Assembly (NCBI RefSeq): GCF_004771275.1
Contig: NZ_RQEV01000003.1
Location: 372,001 to 436,000, forward strand
DNA length: 64,000 bases
Direction of reading: 5' to 3'
DNA from: Leptospira fluminis
GTDB lineage: Bacteria; Spirochaetota; Leptospiria; Leptospirales; Leptospiraceae
Shown: piece by piece, positions 29,033 to 39,641 of the stretch
Numbering within the stretch: the first letter of the stretch is position 1
Layout: each line of letters starts with the position of its first letter
Made by a program: the position numbers and the translations under genes
Notes under the pieces: generated by a model
Told to the model about the DNA's origin: nothing
What the model saw: the letters and a program-made list of their open reading frames with translations, nothing else
Databases searched by the model: none

Positions 29033-29965
29033 TCATTCAACTTCCGTAATTAATTCGGTGGTTTTTTTCGCCAATTGGATCCTCGCGGTGGCTCCGGAAT
29101 TGAATTCCAGAAAATCTGCCTCCATGCCGTCCGAAAAAATGGTCCCGTTTTCGGGCATGTGACTTTCCAGTAAAATATGGTCCCCTTCCTTTACCGTACC
29201 TGCAACCAACTCCGCACCGCTCCATTTGCTCTTAAAAGGTTCCCGCACCATGAACAATAACTTTCTTTCCTGCCAAGGAATCCTTTCCGGAGTTTTGATT
29301 TTTTTATTTCCCGAAAAATGGGAAATGCCCGAGGCCATATTAAATAGGGAACTGATCCAACCGGTGCTACCCGCGGGAGTAGAGACGATCAACCCGCTGG
29401 AAATTTGTCGTTCGGATTTTTTTCCGTGCGTCAACGTATACCTCGCGCTAGTATGCGATTTGGGTCCGACGAATAGATCGTTGAAGGCGTACAATTTTTG
29501 TCCGTCGGTAAGGCCCGCTTCCGCCATTGAAATTTTTTGGGTCACGATTTTTCCGTTAAAAACGGATCTCATGATATCCGATGCCTGATTCGGAAGAAAC
29601 GGGAGAAGAATTCCGTCGAATCGATCCGGATCCGGATTGAAAGCCAGGATGGGCTGTCCGTTCAGGTACTTCGCCGTATTTACGACCAACCCGTCCTGCC
29701 CGAGCGTCACCACAAGATCGTTCGGTCCGAACAGATAATTCGGAAGAAAGGACCGATCCATGATATGAAACTTTATTCCGGGTTCGATACTTCGGACCAG
29801 GAGTTCCCTTGCATATCTATAGTTGTCGTCCTCGGACTCGTAGTCTTCGAAGGATTGCCCCCGCTTCGTAACGTAAAAGCTGGCTTGAGCTTTCGTATTG
29901 AAACGTTTGATGCTTTCTTCCAACCTAGTTTGGCGGGTTATGATTACGACCCTATCGAAGGACAA
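29033..29965 (-). CDS. NAD kinase-like protein with altered GGDG motif
   Basis: A 310-residue protein of the NAD/diacylglycerol kinase fold. The expected GGDG loop reads GQDG (residues 89-92), the NE motif reads ND (162-163), and the nucleotide-binding loop STPAGSTGW (195-203) is intact. The Asp and last Gly of GGDG are kept, so activity is possible. The divergence and the operon setting suggest a specialised paralogue and not the housekeeping NadK. It may phosphorylate NAD(H) or only bind it. The start is TTG, with AAGGAAAG upstream, two bases after the SPFH stop. It has no spacer before the triple-fusion gene. Confidence 0.8.
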   Translation of the reverse strand: MSFDRVVIITRQTRLEESIKRFNTKAQASFYVTKRGQSFEDYESEDDNYRYARELLVRSIEPGIKFHIMDRSFLPNYLFGPNDLVVTLGQDGLVVNTAKYLNGQPILAFNPDPDRFDGILLPFLPNQASDIMRSVFNGKIVTQKISMAEAGLTDGQKLYAFNDLFVGPKSHTSARYTLTHGKKSERQISSGLIVSTPAGSTGWISSLFNMASGISHFSGNKKIKTPERIPWQERKLLFMVREPFKSKWSGAELVAGTVKEGDHILLESHMPENGTIFSDGMEADFLEFNSGATARIQLAKKTTELITEVE

Positions 29966-29967
29966 GT

Positions 29968-31041
29968 TTACTTTCCTTTTTCCTTATTGATCAGCAAGGA
30001 CATAAGCTCCGGAGAAAGATTCAAATTCCCTATCTTTTCCGCATTTTTGGCTAGATCCCTGATTGCACGAGAGATGATCTTAGAGGCGTCCATGTTTCCT
30101 AACGCCAATATCTCCACCAGCTCGGGGGAAAGTTCCTTAAACGCGGCGAACTCCTCTCGAGTCGCTTGTCCTCTAGCCTTGGAAAACAGCAGAAGATTTT
30201 GGGTTTGGTATTCCACCAGATCCTTTTTCCTTTTTTCCTGATCGATCATGGATGCCAGTTTTTGGGTTTCTATCTCCGCCTTTTTTCTTTCGACCACTTG
30301 TACGGAATCCATCTTGGCTTCTTCGACCAATTTCTGTTTTTCCTGGACCGCGATTTCCGCATTCATCTGGGTTTCGCGGATCGTCCTATTTTTTTCCTCC
30401 ACCGCGATCTGAGTCTGTAATTCGTTTTCCTTGATTTTTCTTTCCTGCTCGACGGCAAAATTCCTTCTCTGGTAAACCGCATCGTCCGCGTTTTTTAGAA
30501 GGTTCTCACGAGATGCAGCTTCGAGTGCCCTTGCGATTTCCGGAGTAGGGCTGATTTTTAGGATCGCGAAATCCAATACTTCGATTCCTAATTCTTTTAA
30601 AGCGGGGTTTTGGCGCAAACGTTCCAGAACCGGTTCTGCAAGACTGCTAGCAGCCGTCAGAGCGTCCGCTAGATTTAAGGAGCGGAACTTCTCGCGAATC
30701 GCTACTTGGATCAGGTTTGTCATCCTCAAATCCAACTTTTCTATTCCGTCACCCAGATATTTTCCCTTAACATCCACAGTAAAATCCAGGAGCGAAGCGA
30801 GCTTTTGAGGATCCAGCACACGGTACGTAACCTGACCTTGAATATCCAACTCCTGAAAATCCAAGGTATTTTCCTTGAATATGAATAATGCGTCTCTGGT
30901 ATCCGCGGGAACGATCACCAAAGTCGAAGAAGGGGCATAATAAAAAAAGTTCAGACCTGCGCCCTGTTTTCTAATTTTCCCGCTGCGAAACAGCAAAACG
31001 TAATCGATTGGACGAGTTTTAATAAAGCGGATACCGAACAT
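29968..31041 (-). CDS. SPFH/band-7 protein
   Basis: A 357-residue prohibitin/flotillin-type protein. The N-terminus MFGIRFIKTRPIDYVL is family-like and lacks a clear membrane helix. The SPFH domain covers about residues 10-190, with ELGIEVLDFAILKISPTPE near its end. A long Glu/Lys/Gln-rich coiled coil (about 190-300) follows, with repeats such as IKENELQTQIAVEEKN. SPFH proteins form ring or cage scaffolds on membranes. I chose ATG 31041 because GAGG lies four bases upstream and this N-terminus fits the family; the frame is open further up to ATG 31134. It leads an operon with the NAD-kinase-like and triple-fusion genes. Confidence 0.85.
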   Translation of the reverse strand: MFGIRFIKTRPIDYVLLFRSGKIRKQGAGLNFFYYAPSSTLVIVPADTRDALFIFKENTLDFQELDIQGQVTYRVLDPQKLASLLDFTVDVKGKYLGDGIEKLDLRMTNLIQVAIREKFRSLNLADALTAASSLAEPVLERLRQNPALKELGIEVLDFAILKISPTPEIARALEAASRENLLKNADDAVYQRRNFAVEQERKIKENELQTQIAVEEKNRTIRETQMNAEIAVQEKQKLVEEAKMDSVQVVERKKAEIETQKLASMIDQEKRKKDLVEYQTQNLLLFSKARGQATREEFAAFKELSPELVEILALGNMDASKIISRAIRDLAKNAEKIGNLNLSPELMSLLINKEKGK

Positions 31042-31161
31042 AAGACCTCGCAAGAAATTTCCGTACAATTTTGAAGATACGATTATTAAGCCGATGCCGT
31101 TAAAATGGGAAGGATTTTTTGTCTTGCTTTTCATCTCTTTTAGAGAGAAACTTCGGGGTCG

Positions 31162-32400
31162 ATGCCGATATCCAAAAAACAGGGTTCGACCGGAACGCAC
31201 GATTCGGCCGAATTCTCGCGAAACCGAAAAAGTATTTTCCTTTCCGTTCGGACGGAATCGGGAGTTTCCTTATTTCGAAGACTCCTAAAAATCGGCGAAG
31301 AAGAGGCTATATTCGCCTTACGGGAAATCGATGAGGGAGCACAAATCCAATCCGTCCGATATTGGGTGATTTTGACCGCATCTTCCGGCATTGCAACGAT
31401 CGGAATCCTTCTAGGTAGCCCGCTTATCCTAGGTTGTGCGATGATTCTTTCTCCTCTTTTGAAACCGGTAATCGGAATCGGGGCAGGATTTGCCGTCGGA
31501 GATGTTTATCTTTCCATAAAGTCGTTATTGAATCTTTTATTAAGTTCCATACTTACGATGTTGGTCGCGGCACTCTTAAGTAGAATGGCTCCGGTACGGG
31601 AACTAAGCCAAGAAGTCCTGAGTCGGGTAAGTCCGGGGGGATTTTATCTTCTTATTTCCGCATTTTGCGGACCATTGATAGTGATCTCCGGCTTCGGATC
31701 CGCAAAAGAGCATTATAGAGTAGGAATCGGAACCGTATTAGGAGTTTCGCTTTTGCCTCCTTTATGCATATTCGGTTTCGCAGTAGAAAGAGCCTTGCGT
31801 TGGGATATTCAGCAGGGATTGCTTTTGTCTTTTTTGGCGAATCTTTCCTTGATCGTAGTTACGAGCGCAGCCTGCTTTTATATAATATTCGAGAAATATG
31901 ACATACCAAATCTGATCCATTTGTTGTCTTCTTATAGAAAAAAGAACGAACATCTCTATCAGTTCGTTTCGGATTTCGGGATATGGCAAAAATTGGAGTC
32001 CAGATTCTCGTTGGGGAATCGGATCATGTTTCCGAGTTTGTTGATTTTCCTATTTTCTGTCCCGATTTTCAGTTCGTTTTTCTTATTAAAACAAAAGTCC
32101 GACATCCGTGAATTTATAGATTCCAAACTTTCCGTACTCGGAGAGATTCATTACATTCGAGGAAGCGAGACCCTGGTTTTTACGGGGTCTGCGGTTTCCG
32201 GAACGTTGGTTTTCTATTCCAGCAAATCACCAGACGGAGGACTTACAAAATCTCTGAACGAGGAGCTCTCTTCGGGATTTCCCGGGATGCGCTTTACGAT
32301 CCAATTGGCGCGGATCCAGAGGGAAACTGATTTGCATTCGTCCAAGTTGTCCGATTTTACGGAAGCGGACGTTCCGGAAATACCGGACCCGACGGACTAG
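31162..32400 (+). CDS. DUF389 membrane protein
   Basis: A 412-residue integral membrane protein of the DUF389 family (TIGR00341-like). Its signature is YWVILTASSGIATIGILLGSPLILGCAMILSPLL split over the first two helices near residues 67-100. About six or seven helices are seen to residue ~320, then a soluble C-terminal domain of ~90 residues. The function of DUF389 is not established. The gene diverges from the SPFH operon across ~120 bases, so the two may share regulation. Its stop overlaps the end of the convergent thioesterase gene by four bases. Confidence 0.85.
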   Translation: MPISKKQGSTGTHDSAEFSRNRKSIFLSVRTESGVSLFRRLLKIGEEEAIFALREIDEGAQIQSVRYWVILTASSGIATIGILLGSPLILGCAMILSPLLKPVIGIGAGFAVGDVYLSIKSLLNLLLSSILTMLVAALLSRMAPVRELSQEVLSRVSPGGFYLLISAFCGPLIVISGFGSAKEHYRVGIGTVLGVSLLPPLCIFGFAVERALRWDIQQGLLLSFLANLSLIVVTSAACFYIIFEKYDIPNLIHLLSSYRKKNEHLYQFVSDFGIWQKLESRFSLGNRIMFPSLLIFLFSVPIFSSFFLLKQKSDIREFIDSKLSVLGEIHYIRGSETLVFTGSAVSGTLVFYSSKSPDGGLTKSLNEELSSGFPGMRFTIQLARIQRETDLHSSKLSDFTEADVPEIPDPTD

Positions 32401-32828
32401 AAAGTTTTATCGGCCCCGAATGCGGATTCGAATTTTTCCAAATCTTCCAGCAAGATCTTTCGGATCCAGTCCGGAATCTTGACGGAGGCCTTCGTCTTAT
32501 GCTCGTAAGAAACTTGAACCGTTTTGGCTTTCGCAAAAAGCGTTTCCGTTCCTTGTTCTCGTAAAACTGAAGTGAAATGCCAGGATTTATTTCCGATATG
32601 GGATACGCAGGTTACGATTTCGATCTCATGGTCCATCTCCACCGGTTTGAGCAGATCGATTTCGATTCGAGCGAGTAAAAAAGGAATATCATATATCTCT
32701 TTTACTCCGAATTTTCTACGGCAGTAATCGACCCTACCGATTTCCAAGTAAGACATGTATCTCGCGTTGTTTACGTGAGCAAAAGGATCCATATCGTTCC
32801 AGCGGACTTGAATCGGAGTTACGAGCAT
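32397..32828 (-). CDS. Hotdog-fold acyl-CoA thioesterase
   Basis: A 143-residue 4-hydroxybenzoyl-CoA thioesterase-like (YbgC/FadM) protein. The catalytic signature VRWNDMDPFAHVNNARYMSY is visible near residues 8-27, with the active Asp13. It hydrolyses acyl-CoA thioesters; chain preference cannot be read from sequence. It is the last gene of the operon that starts with the ABC ATPase, ten bases after pheS. Confidence 0.9.
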   Translation of the reverse strand: MLVTPIQVRWNDMDPFAHVNNARYMSYLEIGRVDYCRRKFGVKEIYDIPFLLARIEIDLLKPVEMDHEIEIVTCVSHIGNKSWHFTSVLREQGTETLFAKAKTVQVSYEHKTKASVKIPDWIRKILLEDLEKFESAFGADKTF

Positions 32829-32838
32829 AAAACGGACC

Positions 32839-33864
32839 CTAAAATTGTTTTAGGAATCTAAGATTTCCCGAATGCAAATACCGGATATCGTGAATTCCAT
32901 ATTTCATCATGACGAGCCTGTCCAGTCCTAATCCGAAGGCAAACCCGGTCCATTCCTCCGGATCTAGGCCGTTCAATCGGAAAACGTTCGGATGAACGAG
33001 ACCGCAAGGCATGAGTTCCAACCAGCCGGAATGTTTGCATACGGAACAACCGCTTCCTCCGCATACCTGACAATTGATGTCCAGCTCGAAAGCCGGTTCG
33101 ACGAAAGGAAAAAAGCCCGGACGCAGGCGGGTCTTGACTTCTCTTTCGAAGATTCTGGAGAGAAGTACTTCCATCGTATAAATCATGTTGCCGGCGGAGA
33201 TATCCTTACCGACTACCATGCCTTCCACCTGATAAAAACAGGTTTCGTGGGAAGCGTCGACTTCCTCGTATCGAAAAACCCTTCCCGGAGCGATGATTCG
33301 AAAAGGAGGTTTCAATTTACGTAATGCACGAACTTGAATTGCCGATGTGTGGGTACGGAGAAGTTTTCCGTCGTCCAAGTAAAACGTATCCTGCATGTCC
33401 CTGGCAGGATGATCTTCCGTAAAATTCAAGGCGCCGAAATTGTTAAAGTCGGTTTCGACCTCCGGACCGTCCCAAATTTCGAATCCCATGGAAGTGAATA
33501 TGTCTTCGACTTCGTATTGGATATGAGAGATCGGATGTAATGTCCCAGGTTCCGGGGAGCCTTGGGGACGGAGGACATCGAACCATTCCTTTTCCGCAAG
33601 GTCGCGGAATAATTTCGATTTTAGATTTTCCCGAGTTTCCGAGACGAACTCTTCCAATTTTTTGGAAATCTCGTTTGCCTTTCCTCCGACGGTCTTTTTT
33701 TCCTCTATCGAAAGAGAGGCGAGGTTCTTTAGAACGGACGTGAGTTTTCCTTTTTTGCCTAGATATTCGTTTTTATTCCTATCCAGCTCGACTTCATCCG
33801 CCGAAGACGAGATCAGTCCCTGGGCCTCGGCATAAATTTTATCCAATTCTTCCGATAGATTCAT
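32839..33864 (-). CDS. pheS: Phenylalanyl-tRNA synthetase alpha subunit
   Basis: A 341-residue class II synthetase subunit that charges tRNA-Phe together with PheT. The N-terminal coiled coil covers residues ~1-85. The motif 2 region [14 protein letters not shown] and motif 3 [17 protein letters not shown] are visible. A cysteine cluster [12 protein letters not shown] (about residues 273-284) could bind zinc. pheT is not in the window, so the alpha and beta genes are separated. It overlaps the end of mpl by four bases (ATGA). Confidence 0.96.
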   Translation of the reverse strand: MNLSEELDKIYAEAQGLISSSADEVELDRNKNEYLGKKGKLTSVLKNLASLSIEEKKTVGGKANEISKKLEEFVSETRENLKSKLFRDLAEKEWFDVLRPQGSPEPGTLHPISHIQYEVEDIFTSMGFEIWDGPEVETDFNNFGALNFTEDHPARDMQDTFYLDDGKLLRTHTSAIQVRALRKLKPPFRIIAPGRVFRYEEVDASHETCFYQVEGMVVGKDISAGNMIYTMEVLLSRIFEREVKTRLRPGFFPFVEPAFELDINCQVCGGSGCSVCKHSGWLELMPCGLVHPNVFRLNGLDPEEWTGFAFGLGLDRLVMMKYGIHDIRYLHSGNLRFLKQF

Positions 33865-35261
33865 TTTCTAGATTCCGCGATTTCCTTGAGCGTCGGATAG
33901 ATTCCTCCGAAAGCTCCGTTGGACATGGCTAAGATCAGAATTTTTTCCCCGACAAATTGGGGAAGGATTTTCCGCAATTTTACGATTAAGTCCTTAGGAT
34001 CCCGGCAATAAAAAGGAAGGGTTCCCGAATGTTTGGGAAGTTTTAAAATCAGTTTCTTCACGTCCAGCCGGTTCTCTTTCGTTACCTTCTTTAAGTTAAA
34101 GATTTCCGTTATGAAAGTCACAGCGGAACCTTTAAAAGCGTACGAATATTCCTTTTGGAAAACGTTCCTGTGCGAAGTGGCGCTACGAGGCTCGAAAAGA
34201 CTGATCAATTTGTGTTCGGGAAAAACCTTCCGCACGGATTTGATGGTTTCTTCGACCGCAACCGGATGGTGCGCAAAGTCCTCGATTACGACGGTTCGAG
34301 CGGATTCGAAGAGGATTTCCTGTCTTCTTTTGACTCCGGGAAATTTTTCCAAGGCGTCCAAAAGAACCGTTTTTGGGGAAGGGACGTTCTCCTTTTCGAG
34401 GATATCTTCGCATACCCGCATCGCGACTTCGGCGTTTCTATAATTATGATCTCCGAAGAATCTGGTGCGCAGCACTCTATGCCCCGACATCAGATTTCCC
34501 TTCTTCCAGGAAAGGACCGAATCCTTCCGATTGAATTCGAAGGCTTCGGATCGGACGTACTTCGAGGCCTCCTTACAGAGTCTCCGTAAATTCGAGGCTC
34601 CCGACCAATAATACGCTTTTCCGTTTCCCGGAATCAAACGCAGCAACCGGGAGAACATAGTTTCGATTTCTCCTATGTCTTTAAAGATATCCGCATGATC
34701 GAAATCCAATGCGTTCAATACGGCATACGTCGGCTTGTAGTGTAAGAATTTGGAAGCTTTGTCGAAAAATGCGGTGTCGTATTCGTCTCCTTCGATGACG
34801 AAATATTTTCCCTTGGAGAATTCGAATCCCGGAAATCCGTCCTGACGGATTCCGCCCACGAACAAACCGGGCTTTAGACCAGCCTCCTTCAAAAGATGAT
34901 GAATGAGAAAAGTAGTCGTAGTTTTTCCATGCGTTCCTGCGACCACGACGACTTTCTTATCCGCTAAAACGTAGCGCTCCAACGCGGAGGACATGGACTC
35001 GTACATGATTCCGGAGTTTAGAACCTCTTCCACTTCCGCGTTACCGCGGGAAATAGCGTTGCCTATCACCACCAAATCCTTACCCTTCAATCTAGCAGGG
35101 TCGAAACCTTCTCCATAAGGAATTCCCCAGTCCTTCAGCTTTTCCGACATGGGAGGATAGACTCCGCTATCGGAGCCGGATACTTCGTGCCCCAGACTGC
35201 GCAACATCGAGGCTAGGTTTCCCATTGCGATCCCGCCGATTCCAATCAAATGTATTTTCAA
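33861..35261 (-). CDS. mpl: UDP-MurNAc tripeptide ligase Mpl
   Basis: A 466-residue Mur-ligase-family enzyme. The N-terminal [11 protein letters not shown] dinucleotide-type motif at residues 7-17 and the ATP loop GTHGKTTTT at 109-117 are clear, with [13 protein letters not shown] Mg/ATP residues near 190 ([11 protein letters not shown]). GIGGIAMG with this length favours Mpl, the murein-recycling ligase that joins UDP-MurNAc to L-Ala-gamma-D-Glu-meso-Dap, over MurC. MurC cannot be fully excluded by eye. The gene overlaps pheS at its end and the Yip1-like gene at its start, each by four bases. Confidence 0.88.
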   Translation of the reverse strand: MKIHLIGIGGIAMGNLASMLRSLGHEVSGSDSGVYPPMSEKLKDWGIPYGEGFDPARLKGKDLVVIGNAISRGNAEVEEVLNSGIMYESMSSALERYVLADKKVVVVAGTHGKTTTTFLIHHLLKEAGLKPGLFVGGIRQDGFPGFEFSKGKYFVIEGDEYDTAFFDKASKFLHYKPTYAVLNALDFDHADIFKDIGEIETMFSRLLRLIPGNGKAYYWSGASNLRRLCKEASKYVRSEAFEFNRKDSVLSWKKGNLMSGHRVLRTRFFGDHNYRNAEVAMRVCEDILEKENVPSPKTVLLDALEKFPGVKRRQEILFESARTVVIEDFAHHPVAVEETIKSVRKVFPEHKLISLFEPRSATSHRNVFQKEYSYAFKGSAVTFITEIFNLKKVTKENRLDVKKLILKLPKHSGTLPFYCRDPKDLIVKLRKILPQFVGEKILILAMSNGAFGGIYPTLKEIAESRK

Positions 35262-35887
35262 TTTAAGAGAGTCCTAAAGATATTATACGCGAAAGTGAAG
35301 ATTAGAAACAGACTGAGCAGATAAACCACCGAAGTCAGCGAAAAGATCAGAAACTCCTTGGATTCGACTCCGCTGACCCGCCTCATTCCTACAAAACTTA
35401 AATAGTAGGAAAATAACAGCGAGATTACGATCAAACCGGCATGCAAGGGAGAAGGAAGAATCCAGAATAAGGACGAAGAAGAAAAAGGAAGGAAGGCTAT
35501 CGTCAAAATGTTCGCCGTCGGATAAGTCTCCCCTTTGGTCCTGTCTATTCTCCTATAAAAGACCCGAAGAACGTCCAGTTGGAAGACTACAAATAACACT
35601 AGCGGATAAACGAGAAACGAACCGACCAATCCGGAAAAAAAGGAAGAAGAAACTTCATCGTAGAATATCCACTCTATGATTATGCGGAACAGGTTTCCGA
35701 TAAACTTCGAGATCGGAGCCAAAATCCAGAGAGCAAAATGCAGACGGACCAGTTCTTTACGCCCCAATGAAGGTTCCCGCAGATAGAGATCGAAAGCCTC
35801 CTCCGGAGCTCGAAACAGTTTTTCGAGCAGCGAAAGTTTGGCCTTATCCGTCTCGGACATGGATTCTGTCTGGGGTATCGGGATCAT
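35258..35887 (-). CDS. Yip1-like multi-pass membrane protein
   Basis: A 209-residue protein with a cytosolic N-terminus containing [16 protein letters not shown], followed by about five membrane helices (residues ~55-205). The layout resembles bacterial YIP1/DUF1282-like proteins, whose function is unknown. It overlaps mpl and the DUF4340 gene by four bases at each end, which fixes its start at ATG 35887 and places it inside the envelope operon. Confidence 0.72.
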   Translation of the reverse strand: MIPIPQTESMSETDKAKLSLLEKLFRAPEEAFDLYLREPSLGRKELVRLHFALWILAPISKFIGNLFRIIIEWIFYDEVSSSFFSGLVGSFLVYPLVLFVVFQLDVLRVFYRRIDRTKGETYPTANILTIAFLPFSSSSLFWILPSPLHAGLIVISLLFSYYLSFVGMRRVSGVESKEFLIFSLTSVVYLLSLFLIFTFAYNIFRTLLN

Positions 35888-36978
35888 CTTTTCTTAGGCG
35901 GCTTAGGAGCGACCCAAATGGAGGCCTTTTCCACCAAGCCGGCACTCTCTTTGATTTTCCGAAAGGATTCCTCTGTCACGTAAAAAGGAGGCTCCTTAAA
36001 GCTTCCGTTCCAAATCCTGATCGTGGGAATAAAGCGTTTCCCTTGTATTTCCGTTGGCTTGTGAAAGCGAAACATAAGCTCGTCCCCGCCGCTTAAAGAA
36101 ACTTTCAACGTAGCTAAAGAAAACTGGGAACGAGCACCTTGGGGGGCGAGGAGGTTTCCCACTTTAAAACCGGCCCCTTTTTCTTCATCCGGATACAATT
36201 CCGCTCTTAAAGCGATTACGGAACGATACAGCTCTTCGCCGAGTCTCGGTTCCAATAATATGATTTGGCCGGAGATCCTTCTCCAATAATTTCGTTTGGC
36301 TCCGTTTTCCTGGTACGGATGGTTATCGATCCGGATCGATTTTCCCTCCTCCTCCAAGTAATCGATCTCCTGGACGAATTCCTTTCCGGGAAAAACGAGC
36401 TGTCTCTGGCGGAAATCCTCCGGGCCCTTCTGGAATCTTTCGAAGATGAAATTGTAAGCGGTCAACAACGTTGCCGGCTTTCCTTCCTCCATCACGATAC
36501 GGGTAGACCCGTTGAAATGTTTTTTTCCCAACCTTAAAGTCTTGGTCTTATTTCCGGAATGCAGAACGATGCGAGGAGCCCCTTCTCCCAATTTCAAGGA
36601 AGACGAAGGAGAAATTCCCTCCGCCAAGGATTCGAAATCCTTAACTTTTAGCTGACCAAGATCTCGAAACGTATTTTCGGAATTGTACCCACCCTCGTAC
36701 TCGATCAATTCTCCGGTTTCCTCGTTCCGATTCGAAACGGAAAAAAACAGGCCTCCTTTTTTAATTCCGTCCTTTAAAAATATGGAAAATGCATTGCCGT
36801 AAAAATTCTCGCCGGATTCGGAAATCCATTCCTTACTAGGGGGAAAATATTCCAACCGATCCAAAGAGAGTTTCCAGTAGGAAACTTCGCTAAGATCTTC
36901 TTTCTTTTCCTCCATCACGATAAAGACCGCTAAGAGGATTACGATCAATCCGGAGAGAATATAAAGTTTAGTCTTCAT
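35884..36978 (-). CDS. DUF4340 protein of the GldG-like operon
   Basis: A 364-residue protein with one N-terminal membrane helix (about residues 4-21) and a large extracytoplasmic region. The DUF4340 pattern is visible as repeated segments near residues 110-150 (RIVLHSGNKTKTLRLGKK) and 150-200. DUF4340 proteins are typically encoded beside GldF/GldG-type ABC components, as here. The family role is unknown; a periplasmic partner of the exporter is likely. Its start overlaps the end of the GldG-like gene by 11 bases. Confidence 0.83.
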   Translation of the reverse strand: MKTKLYILSGLIVILLAVFIVMEEKKEDLSEVSYWKLSLDRLEYFPPSKEWISESGENFYGNAFSIFLKDGIKKGGLFFSVSNRNEETGELIEYEGGYNSENTFRDLGQLKVKDFESLAEGISPSSSLKLGEGAPRIVLHSGNKTKTLRLGKKHFNGSTRIVMEEGKPATLLTAYNFIFERFQKGPEDFRQRQLVFPGKEFVQEIDYLEEEGKSIRIDNHPYQENGAKRNYWRRISGQIILLEPRLGEELYRSVIALRAELYPDEEKGAGFKVGNLLAPQGARSQFSLATLKVSLSGGDELMFRFHKPTEIQGKRFIPTIRIWNGSFKEPPFYVTEESFRKIKESAGLVEKASIWVAPKPPKKR

Positions 36979-38905
36979 CCTTTCTCCCGATCCTTCTCCT
37001 GCGAATCACATAGATGGATCCAAGGCCGGCGATCAGGCCCGGAAAAACAAACATGCCTAAGATCCAAACCGCTCTTTTTTGTCCATCGGTGAGAGACACG
37101 GACTGGATCTCCTCTTTTCTGGGAGGGATAGAGGGTAAACTCACACTTTGGTGCATCCAAGTAGCGGAAGCGCTAGCCAATTCATAATTCGCGGCAAAAG
37201 GAAGGTATTGGTCCGTCAACCAAGAGGTCCCGGAATAGATCACCACCCGGCCTCGCTCTTCTCCTTCTGTCGGATTCGGAACGGAAGGAATGGGCGGAGC
37301 ACCGGGAATCATATCCGCAGGCGAGTTTCTTCCCTTTACGAAGGTTTGCAAAACCAAAGCGACCGGAACGTTCTTCTTTTCCTCTCCCGGATCCTGCTTC
37401 CCGTTTTGGTTGGGATCTAAATATGCATCTCCGCCGCTATCCAAAAGCGGGAAAGCGTCGAATTGTTTTTGGCCGCCTTCGGGAGTCTTCGCTTCGAAAT
37501 AGCCCGCGTACGGAAATACCACACCCAAATCCTTTTTGGAAAGAGTCTCTTCTATCGGATGTTTTCGGAAGGCCTTAGTGACGATCACTCCGGGTTGAGA
37601 AGGAATTTGAGAGAAGCCGGTCTTTACGAATCGGTATCCTGCTTCTTCCAAAAGCCAGTCGAAGGATTCTCCCCCTTTGGGCTCGACCGTAATCATAACT
37701 TTTCCGTTTTTCTTTTTCACAAAATCCAAAACGGCTAGCCGTGCTTCAGGACCGAAAGGCACGGTCGGTCCCGCGATCACTAAAATATCCGTGTCGTCCG
37801 GAACTTTCGGAGGCCAACCTTCCTTGAAGCCGAGAGCACTCACTTTGAAGTTCAAAAATGCCAAGCCGGAAGTCAGGCGATTCAACCTTTCGTTGGGAAG
37901 GTTCTGAAAAACCTGAGAGTACCTTTCTCCGTTGGATTCCGTAAAATAGATTTTTCTTTCCTTGGTCGTGACGTTGACGACGGCCTGGACGAACTTTCTC
38001 TCGAATTCTTCTAGGTCCGATTTGTCCTTCACGCTGATTTTTTGTTCGGGTGCTTTGTCCGTTACGGCGGCACCTTTCTTTTTAAAACGAACCAGCACGG
38101 TTCCGTTAGAGACCTGACCGAATTCCGTCAGCTCGTCCAATTCCACATCCGCGTTGATAAAACGGACTTTGTAAGAGGCGCGAATCGACGCTAATTGCCC
38201 CAGCAGGATTTCCAGATCGGGGCGGATTCTACGCAAGGATAAAGAACTGGCTTTGTCGGAAGCAGGGGCGTTTTCCAAGGGTCGAGGATAGAAAGCGACC
38301 ACATCCACTTCCCCTTCGGGAATTTGTTTCAGGAGTTTTTTGGCTTCCAAAGAAAACGAAAATTGTCCGTGGGAACTCAGGTCGAAATTATGGTTTCGGA
38401 TCGTCGCGATATAGTTCGCCAATACGACTATCAAAAGTAAAATCCCTGTTCCGAGTAGAAAATCGCGGATCATTCCCTGCTTGGAGGATTTTAAGGAGGA
38501 TTGGGCGCTCAAAGATTCCCGCTCCCATTCTCTTAACATTCCTAAAAAGAAATTTCCTAAAACGAAGAGCACCAATATCACGAGCAGGAACTCTCGGACC
38601 GGAGAGATCCAAACCGGAGCCGCCCCCCCTTTTTGCAACGCCGACTCTTCCAGATAGATCCGCAGGAAATAGATACCGAGCGCGATGATACCCAAAACGG
38701 ATGAGATCGTCAGATTGCCGTCTTTCTCTTCCTTTTTGGAAGGGAAATAACGGAGAATTCCGGCCGCACCCAGAAGAGCGAGCACGAAGAGGGTAAATCC
38801 CAGCCTTGCTCCTAAGGAAGTTAAGCTGTCGTAAATCGGAAAGAAGAGTAAAAGTCCAAGGGTAGACCCCCAGGAGAGAACGCGACGGAAAAGTTCGTTT
38901 TTCAT
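36968..38905 (-). CDS. GldG-family ABC-associated protein
   Basis: A 645-residue protein with N-terminal helices (about five in residues 10-185) and a GldG/intraflagellar-transport-like extracytoplasmic domain (about 190-520): [14 protein letters not shown], then [28 protein letters not shown] last helix near residue 620 precedes a basic tail. ATG 38905 overlaps the permease stop as ATGA and has AGGAGG upstream, so I prefer it to a GTG nine bases earlier. GldG acts with GldA and GldF in gliding bacteria. Leptospires do not glide that way, so a general export or envelope role is more likely. Confidence 0.87.
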   Translation of the reverse strand: MKNELFRRVLSWGSTLGLLLFFPIYDSLTSLGARLGFTLFVLALLGAAGILRYFPSKKEEKDGNLTISSVLGIIALGIYFLRIYLEESALQKGGAAPVWISPVREFLLVILVLFVLGNFFLGMLREWERESLSAQSSLKSSKQGMIRDFLLGTGILLLIVVLANYIATIRNHNFDLSSHGQFSFSLEAKKLLKQIPEGEVDVVAFYPRPLENAPASDKASSLSLRRIRPDLEILLGQLASIRASYKVRFINADVELDELTEFGQVSNGTVLVRFKKKGAAVTDKAPEQKISVKDKSDLEEFERKFVQAVVNVTTKERKIYFTESNGERYSQVFQNLPNERLNRLTSGLAFLNFKVSALGFKEGWPPKVPDDTDILVIAGPTVPFGPEARLAVLDFVKKKNGKVMITVEPKGGESFDWLLEEAGYRFVKTGFSQIPSQPGVIVTKAFRKHPIEETLSKKDLGVVFPYAGYFEAKTPEGGQKQFDAFPLLDSGGDAYLDPNQNGKQDPGEEKKNVPVALVLQTFVKGRNSPADMIPGAPPIPSVPNPTEGEERGRVVIYSGTSWLTDQYLPFAANYELASASATWMHQSVSLPSIPPRKEEIQSVSLTDGQKRAVWILGMFVFPGLIAGLGSIYVIRRRRIGRKDED

Positions 38906-39630
38906 CCTCTCCACCTCCTGGATTCCAGGACTTTTACCGTGAGATAAAGAAAGAAAACCGTTCCACTCAAAAAGAAAATCACGCTATTCAAAGGTAAAAC
39001 TCCTTTCGAAAAGCCGATAAAATGCGAAAAGATATGCAAGTGAAACAGTACCTTTCGGGTCACCGCATCGAACAAATATGAAAAGAAACCGATCACCCAA
39101 AGAGTTAACAGAATCATAATAGAGATCAGCATGGAGATCATCTGGTTCTTGCCTAAACTGGAGCCGAATAATCCCACCGAATACGTGAACAATCCGAGTA
39201 GAAAAACTCCTATCGTTCCGGAAGCCACGATGTATAGCGGAGCCTTCCAGAAAAAATACAGAAAAATGGGAAAGAGACCGTCCACCAACACGGATACGAT
39301 CAGACAAACCAAGGCGCCGAAGAGGAATTTTCCCGCGACGATCTCCAAATCGGTTACGGGGGAGGTGAATAATAACTCCAGCGTTCCCCGGTTCTTTTCC
39401 TCGGTGATGGAACCCATCGCGACGATCAGCATGGCGATCAGTATGGTGCTCATAAAGGATAGAAAAGTCACCACAGTAGTCTCAGCGTAGTTCGTTCCGG
39501 AATTGAAGTTTAGGATCAGGACAAAAAGGGAATTCAAAAAAGCGGTACCGCCCAATACCAAAGGGGCCAGGTACGTTCCGAAAAACACCCTTACCTCTTT
39601 CCAGAAAATCCATTTGATATTACGAAACAT
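38902..39630 (-). CDS. ABC-2 type permease (GldF-like)
   Basis: A 242-residue membrane protein with six helices and the ABC-2/GldF pattern: [15 protein letters not shown] at the N-terminus, then [22 protein letters not shown], a coupling-helix signature, near residues 67-88. It forms the membrane channel with the ATPase encoded 11 bases upstream. It overlaps the GldG-like gene by four bases. Confidence 0.92.
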   Translation of the reverse strand: MFRNIKWIFWKEVRVFFGTYLAPLVLGGTAFLNSLFVLILNFNSGTNYAETTVVTFLSFMSTILIAMLIVAMGSITEEKNRGTLELLFTSPVTDLEIVAGKFLFGALVCLIVSVLVDGLFPIFLYFFWKAPLYIVASGTIGVFLLGLFTYSVGLFGSSLGKNQMISMLISIMILLTLWVIGFFSYLFDAVTRKVLFHLHIFSHFIGFSKGVLPLNSVIFFLSGTVFFLYLTVKVLESRRWRG

Positions 39631-39641
39631 CGGTTCTTTCC

